A stretch of DNA of 64,000 bases from Loktanella atrilutea. Lineage in GTDB: Bacteria > Pseudomonadota > Alphaproteobacteria > Rhodobacterales > Rhodobacteraceae. The DNA lies in NCBI RefSeq assembly GCF_900128995.1, contig NZ_FQUE01000012.1:1-64000 (forward strand), written 5' to 3'. Made by a program: the position numbers and the translations under genes. The notes under the pieces are model-generated. The model ran no database searches and was not told where the DNA came from. It saw only the letters and a program-made list of their open reading frames with translations. This document shows positions 61,387 to 64,000 of the stretch, piece after piece; position 1 is the first letter of the stretch; each line of letters starts with the position of its first letter.

Positions 61387-63888
61387 ATGTCTACGTCGCA
61401 GCGTCTTCAGTTGTCCGTTGAAAACATGTCCTGCGCGTCCTGCGTCGGCCGGGTCGAGAGGTCGTTGACGGCGGTGCCGGGCATCAGTGACGTGCGGGTG
61501 AATTTGGCCAGCGAGACGGTGCAGGCCGAGGTCGATACGCCTGACCGGGTGGCTGCGGCCGTGGCGGCGCTGGATCGGGCTGGCTATCCGGCGCGCACAA
61601 AAAGCGTGCGCTTGAATGTGACTGCAATGACCTGCGCGTCTTGTGTCGGGCGTGTCGACAAGGCGCTTGCGGCGGTGCCGGGTGTGCAATCCGTAAACGT
61701 GAACCTGGCGTCGGAAACCGCGACTGTGACCTATGTCGAAGGTTCCGTAACCCTCTCAGATCTGCTGCAGGCGTCCGCGGCGGCAGGCTATCCGGCGGAA
61801 CCAGCGGCGGATACAGCGCCGGAGGATCGCGGTGCCCGCAAGGCCGGCGAGGCCCACGCTTGGGCCCGCAAGACCGCCATTGCCGCCGCACTGGCCCTGC
61901 CGGTGTTCATCCTTGAGATGGGCGCGCATATCGTGCCGGGCATGGCCGATCTAATCGAGCGCACGCTGGGGCATCAGACCAGCTGGGTGATCCAGTTCCT
62001 GCTGACGACCCTCGTGCTGGTCTGGCCTGGTCGCAGTTTCTATACCAAAGGCTTTCCGGCACTGTTCAAGGGTGCGCCGGACATGAACAGCCTCGTGGCG
62101 GTCGGCACCGCTGCGGCCTACCTCTATTCGCTGGTTGCCTTGTTCGCGCCAACCTTACTGCCCGAAGCCTCCCGCGCGATCTATTTCGAGGCTGCCGCCG
62201 TAATCGTCGTCCTCATCTTGCTGGGCCGTTGGCTGGAGGCCCGCGCCAAAGGCCGCACCGGGGCTGCGATCCAGAAGTTGCTGAGATTGCAGGCACGCAC
62301 CGCGCGGGTACTGGTTGACGGTGAACCGCAGGACGTGGCCATTGAGAAGATCCATGTCGGTGACATCCTTGTCGTCCGCCCCGGCGAGCGGATTGCCGTC
62401 GATGGCGAGGTCAGCGAGGGCCACGCGCGGGTCGATGAAAGCATGATCACTGGCGAACCGGTGCCGGTCGCCAAGACCACCGGCGATGCGGTCACCGGCG
62501 GCACGGTCAACGGGGCAGGGGCGTTCCAGTTCCGTGCCACCCGCGTCGGGGCCGACACAACACTGGCCCAGATTATCCGCATGGTGGAGGAGGCGCAGGG
62601 CGCCAAGCTGCCAATCCAGGGTCTGGTCGACCGGATCACGCTGTGGTTCGTCCCCGCCGTCATGGCGATTGCCGCGCTGACCGTCATCGTCTGGCTGCTG
62701 CTTGGTCCGTCGCTGTCGTATGCGCTGGTCGCAGGTGTGTCGGTGCTGATCATTGCCTGCCCCTGTGCGATGGGGTTGGCAACACCGACCTCGATCATGG
62801 TCGGCACCGGGCGGGCCGCGGACATGGGCGTGCTGTTCCGCAAGGGCGACGCGCTGCAACAGCTGACCGACGTGACGGTCGTGGCGCTCGACAAGACCGG
62901 CACCGTGACCGAAGGTCGCCCGGCGCTGACCGATCTGGTACTGGCCGAGGGCTTTGACCGCGCAGAGGTCCTGGCGCTGGTGGCAGCGGTCGAGGCACAG
63001 TCGGAACACCCGATCGCCGAGGCCATCGTGCGGGCGGGGAAGGCGGAAAACGTCACCCGGCACCCGGTGGACGACTTCACCTCGGTCACCGGCTACGGCG
63101 TCCGCGCGCAGGTTGCGGGCCATGACGTGCTGATCGGCGCGGATCGTCTGATGACCCGAGAGGGCATCGACGCCAGCGCGCTTGTCGCGGCCGAAAGCCA
63201 CTTGGCCGAACAAGGCCGCACCGCGTTGTTTGCCGCTATCGACAGGCGTGTCGCGGCGGTGATCGCCGTTGCCGACCCGGTGAAACCGGCCAGTGCCGCC
63301 GCCATTCGGGCGCTGCACGATCTCGGCCTCAAGGTTGCGATGATCACCGGCGACAAGCGTGAAACGGCAGAAGCTATCGCCCGCGAGACCGGCATCGATC
63401 ATGTGATCGCGGGCGTCCTGCCCGACGGCAAGGTGGCGGCGCTGGATGAATTGCGCGGTGCAGGCCAGCATATCGCCTTTGTCGGTGACGGCATCAACGA
63501 CGCGCCCGCCCTGGCCCATGCGGATGTTGGTATCGCCATCGGTACCGGCACCGACGTCGCCATTGAATCCGCCGATGTGGTGCTGATGTCGGGCGATCTG
63601 CGCGGCGTGGTGAATGCCTTCGCGGTTTCAACCAAAACGATGCGCAATATTCGCCAGAACCTGTTCTGGGCCTTCGGCTATAACGTTGCGCTGATCCCGG
63701 TCGCGGCGGGCATCCTCTATCCAGCTTTTGGGCTTTTGCTGTCGCCGGTGCTGGCCGCCGGGGCAATGGCGCTCAGCTCTGTCTTCGTGCTGAGCAACGC
63801 GTTGCGCTTGCGCCGCGTCCGGCCCGCCATGAGTGAGGCGACACCGGCACAGCCGACGTCCCACCTTTCACCTGCCCCAGCCCAATAA
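61387..63888 (+). CDS. copA: Copper-exporting P1B-type ATPase
   Basis: The 833-residue protein has two N-terminal heavy-metal domains ([14 protein letters not shown] and [14 protein letters not shown]) and eight membrane helices. The CPC ion motif is in [20 protein letters not shown], the phosphorylation site is DKTGTVTEG, followed by HPIAEAI and a [10 protein letters not shown] hinge, with YN and MALSS residues in the last helices, the Cu+ ATPase pattern. It pumps copper(I) out of the cytosol. It is followed by a cueR-like gene after 10 bases. Confidence 0.95.
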   Translation: MSTSQRLQLSVENMSCASCVGRVERSLTAVPGISDVRVNLASETVQAEVDTPDRVAAAVAALDRAGYPARTKSVRLNVTAMTCASCVGRVDKALAAVPGVQSVNVNLASETATVTYVEGSVTLSDLLQASAAAGYPAEPAADTAPEDRGARKAGEAHAWARKTAIAAALALPVFILEMGAHIVPGMADLIERTLGHQTSWVIQFLLTTLVLVWPGRSFYTKGFPALFKGAPDMNSLVAVGTAAAYLYSLVALFAPTLLPEASRAIYFEAAAVIVVLILLGRWLEARAKGRTGAAIQKLLRLQARTARVLVDGEPQDVAIEKIHVGDILVVRPGERIAVDGEVSEGHARVDESMITGEPVPVAKTTGDAVTGGTVNGAGAFQFRATRVGADTTLAQIIRMVEEAQGAKLPIQGLVDRITLWFVPAVMAIAALTVIVWLLLGPSLSYALVAGVSVLIIACPCAMGLATPTSIMVGTGRAADMGVLFRKGDALQQLTDVTVVALDKTGTVTEGRPALTDLVLAEGFDRAEVLALVAAVEAQSEHPIAEAIVRAGKAENVTRHPVDDFTSVTGYGVRAQVAGHDVLIGADRLMTREGIDASALVAAESHLAEQGRTALFAAIDRRVAAVIAVADPVKPASAAAIRALHDLGLKVAMITGDKRETAEAIARETGIDHVIAGVLPDGKVAALDELRGAGQHIAFVGDGINDAPALAHADVGIAIGTGTDVAIESADVVLMSGDLRGVVNAFAVSTKTMRNIRQNLFWAFGYNVALIPVAAGILYPAFGLLLSPVLAAGAMALSSVFVLSNALRLRRVRPAMSEATPAQPTSHLSPAPAQ

Positions 63889-63898
63889 GGTCCTGATC

Positions 63899-64000
63899 AT
63901 GAATATCGGAGACGTCGCCACACATGCGGGGTTGCCTGCGAAAACCATTCGCTATTACGAGGATATCGGCCTTGTGCAGCCGAAACGCAGCGCCAATGGC
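63899..64000 (+). CDS. MerR-family (CueR-like) regulator, 3' end outside window
   Basis: The first 34 residues (MNIGDVATHAGLPAKTIRYY, then EDIGLVQPKRSANG) are the MerR helix-turn-helix and wing. The position after copA and the operators at 61279 and 61329 point to a copper-responsive CueR/HmrR-type activator. The rest lies past the window edge. Confidence 0.85.
   Translation, partial: MNIGDVATHAGLPAKTIRYYEDIGLVQPKRSANG

Noticed and set aside
62155-63519. 454-aa minus-strand ORF
   Set aside because: Antisense shadow of copA.
1-64000. CRISPR arrays, rRNA or tRNA genes
   Set aside because: No regularly spaced 25-40 base repeats and no tRNA or rRNA-like sequence were noticed on reading both strands.

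Overview
The window looks like a large part of an alphaproteobacterial conjugative plasmid, most likely from the Rhodobacterales (Roseobacter group). The grounds are a RepABC replication/partition cassette with palindromic parS-like sites, a VirD2-type relaxase with a VirD4 coupling protein, a nearly complete VirB type IV secretion operon, high G+C coding sequence, and many small hypothetical genes in tightly overlapping (ATGA) operons. No rRNA, tRNA or CRISPR array was seen. Assignments come from reading motifs by eye; no database search was run.

Layout. 1-2.2 kb: the 3' part of a long ParB-like gene and a small gene. 2.2-13.2 kb: a cargo segment with a large transposase-like gene, a VOC protein and an RND multidrug efflux system (outer-membrane gene frameshifted, two paralogous GbsR/MarR-type regulators). 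It is bracketed by two ~40-bp inverted copies of one sequence. 13.3-19.5 kb: small plasmid genes arranged around two copies of a ~0.5-kb bidirectional intergenic region. One copy drives an ArdC antirestriction protein; the other lies between a DUF2726/thermonuclease operon and three unknown small genes. 20-25 kb: decayed ORF, paired DnaA boxes, repA-repB-ctRNA-repC and three parS-like palindromes. 25.3-35 kb: nucleotidyltransferase-fold gene, VirC1-like ATPase, an oriT region with a site closely resembling the Agrobacterium T-DNA border, MobC-like protein, relaxase, VirD4 and a large UPF0149-like protein. 35-42 kb: accessory genes (PAS/HWE histidine kinase and response regulator, sulfate adenylyltransferase/APS kinase, MarR regulator, 5-formyl-THF cyclo-ligase) mixed with pseudogenes (fasciclin, PACE efflux). 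42-53.5 kb: the virB operon on the minus strand. 53.6-59.3 kb: hydrolase, HTH-membrane protein with a phased-repeat upstream region, TrbM-like secreted protein, and a winged-helix protein preceded by a ctRNA-like terminator. 59.5-64 kb: copper module (lgt, EF-hand/Met-rich protein, copA, start of a cueR-like gene).

How it works together. RepABC provides replication and partition. MobC, the relaxase and the VirC1-like ATPase should process oriT, VirD4 passes the DNA to the VirB channel, and ArdC and perhaps its neighbours may protect incoming DNA. The efflux and copper modules are the visible cargo. The least explained parts are the duplicated 0.5-kb regulatory regions with their unknown small genes, and the possible second antisense-controlled replication-like gene near 57.8 kb.
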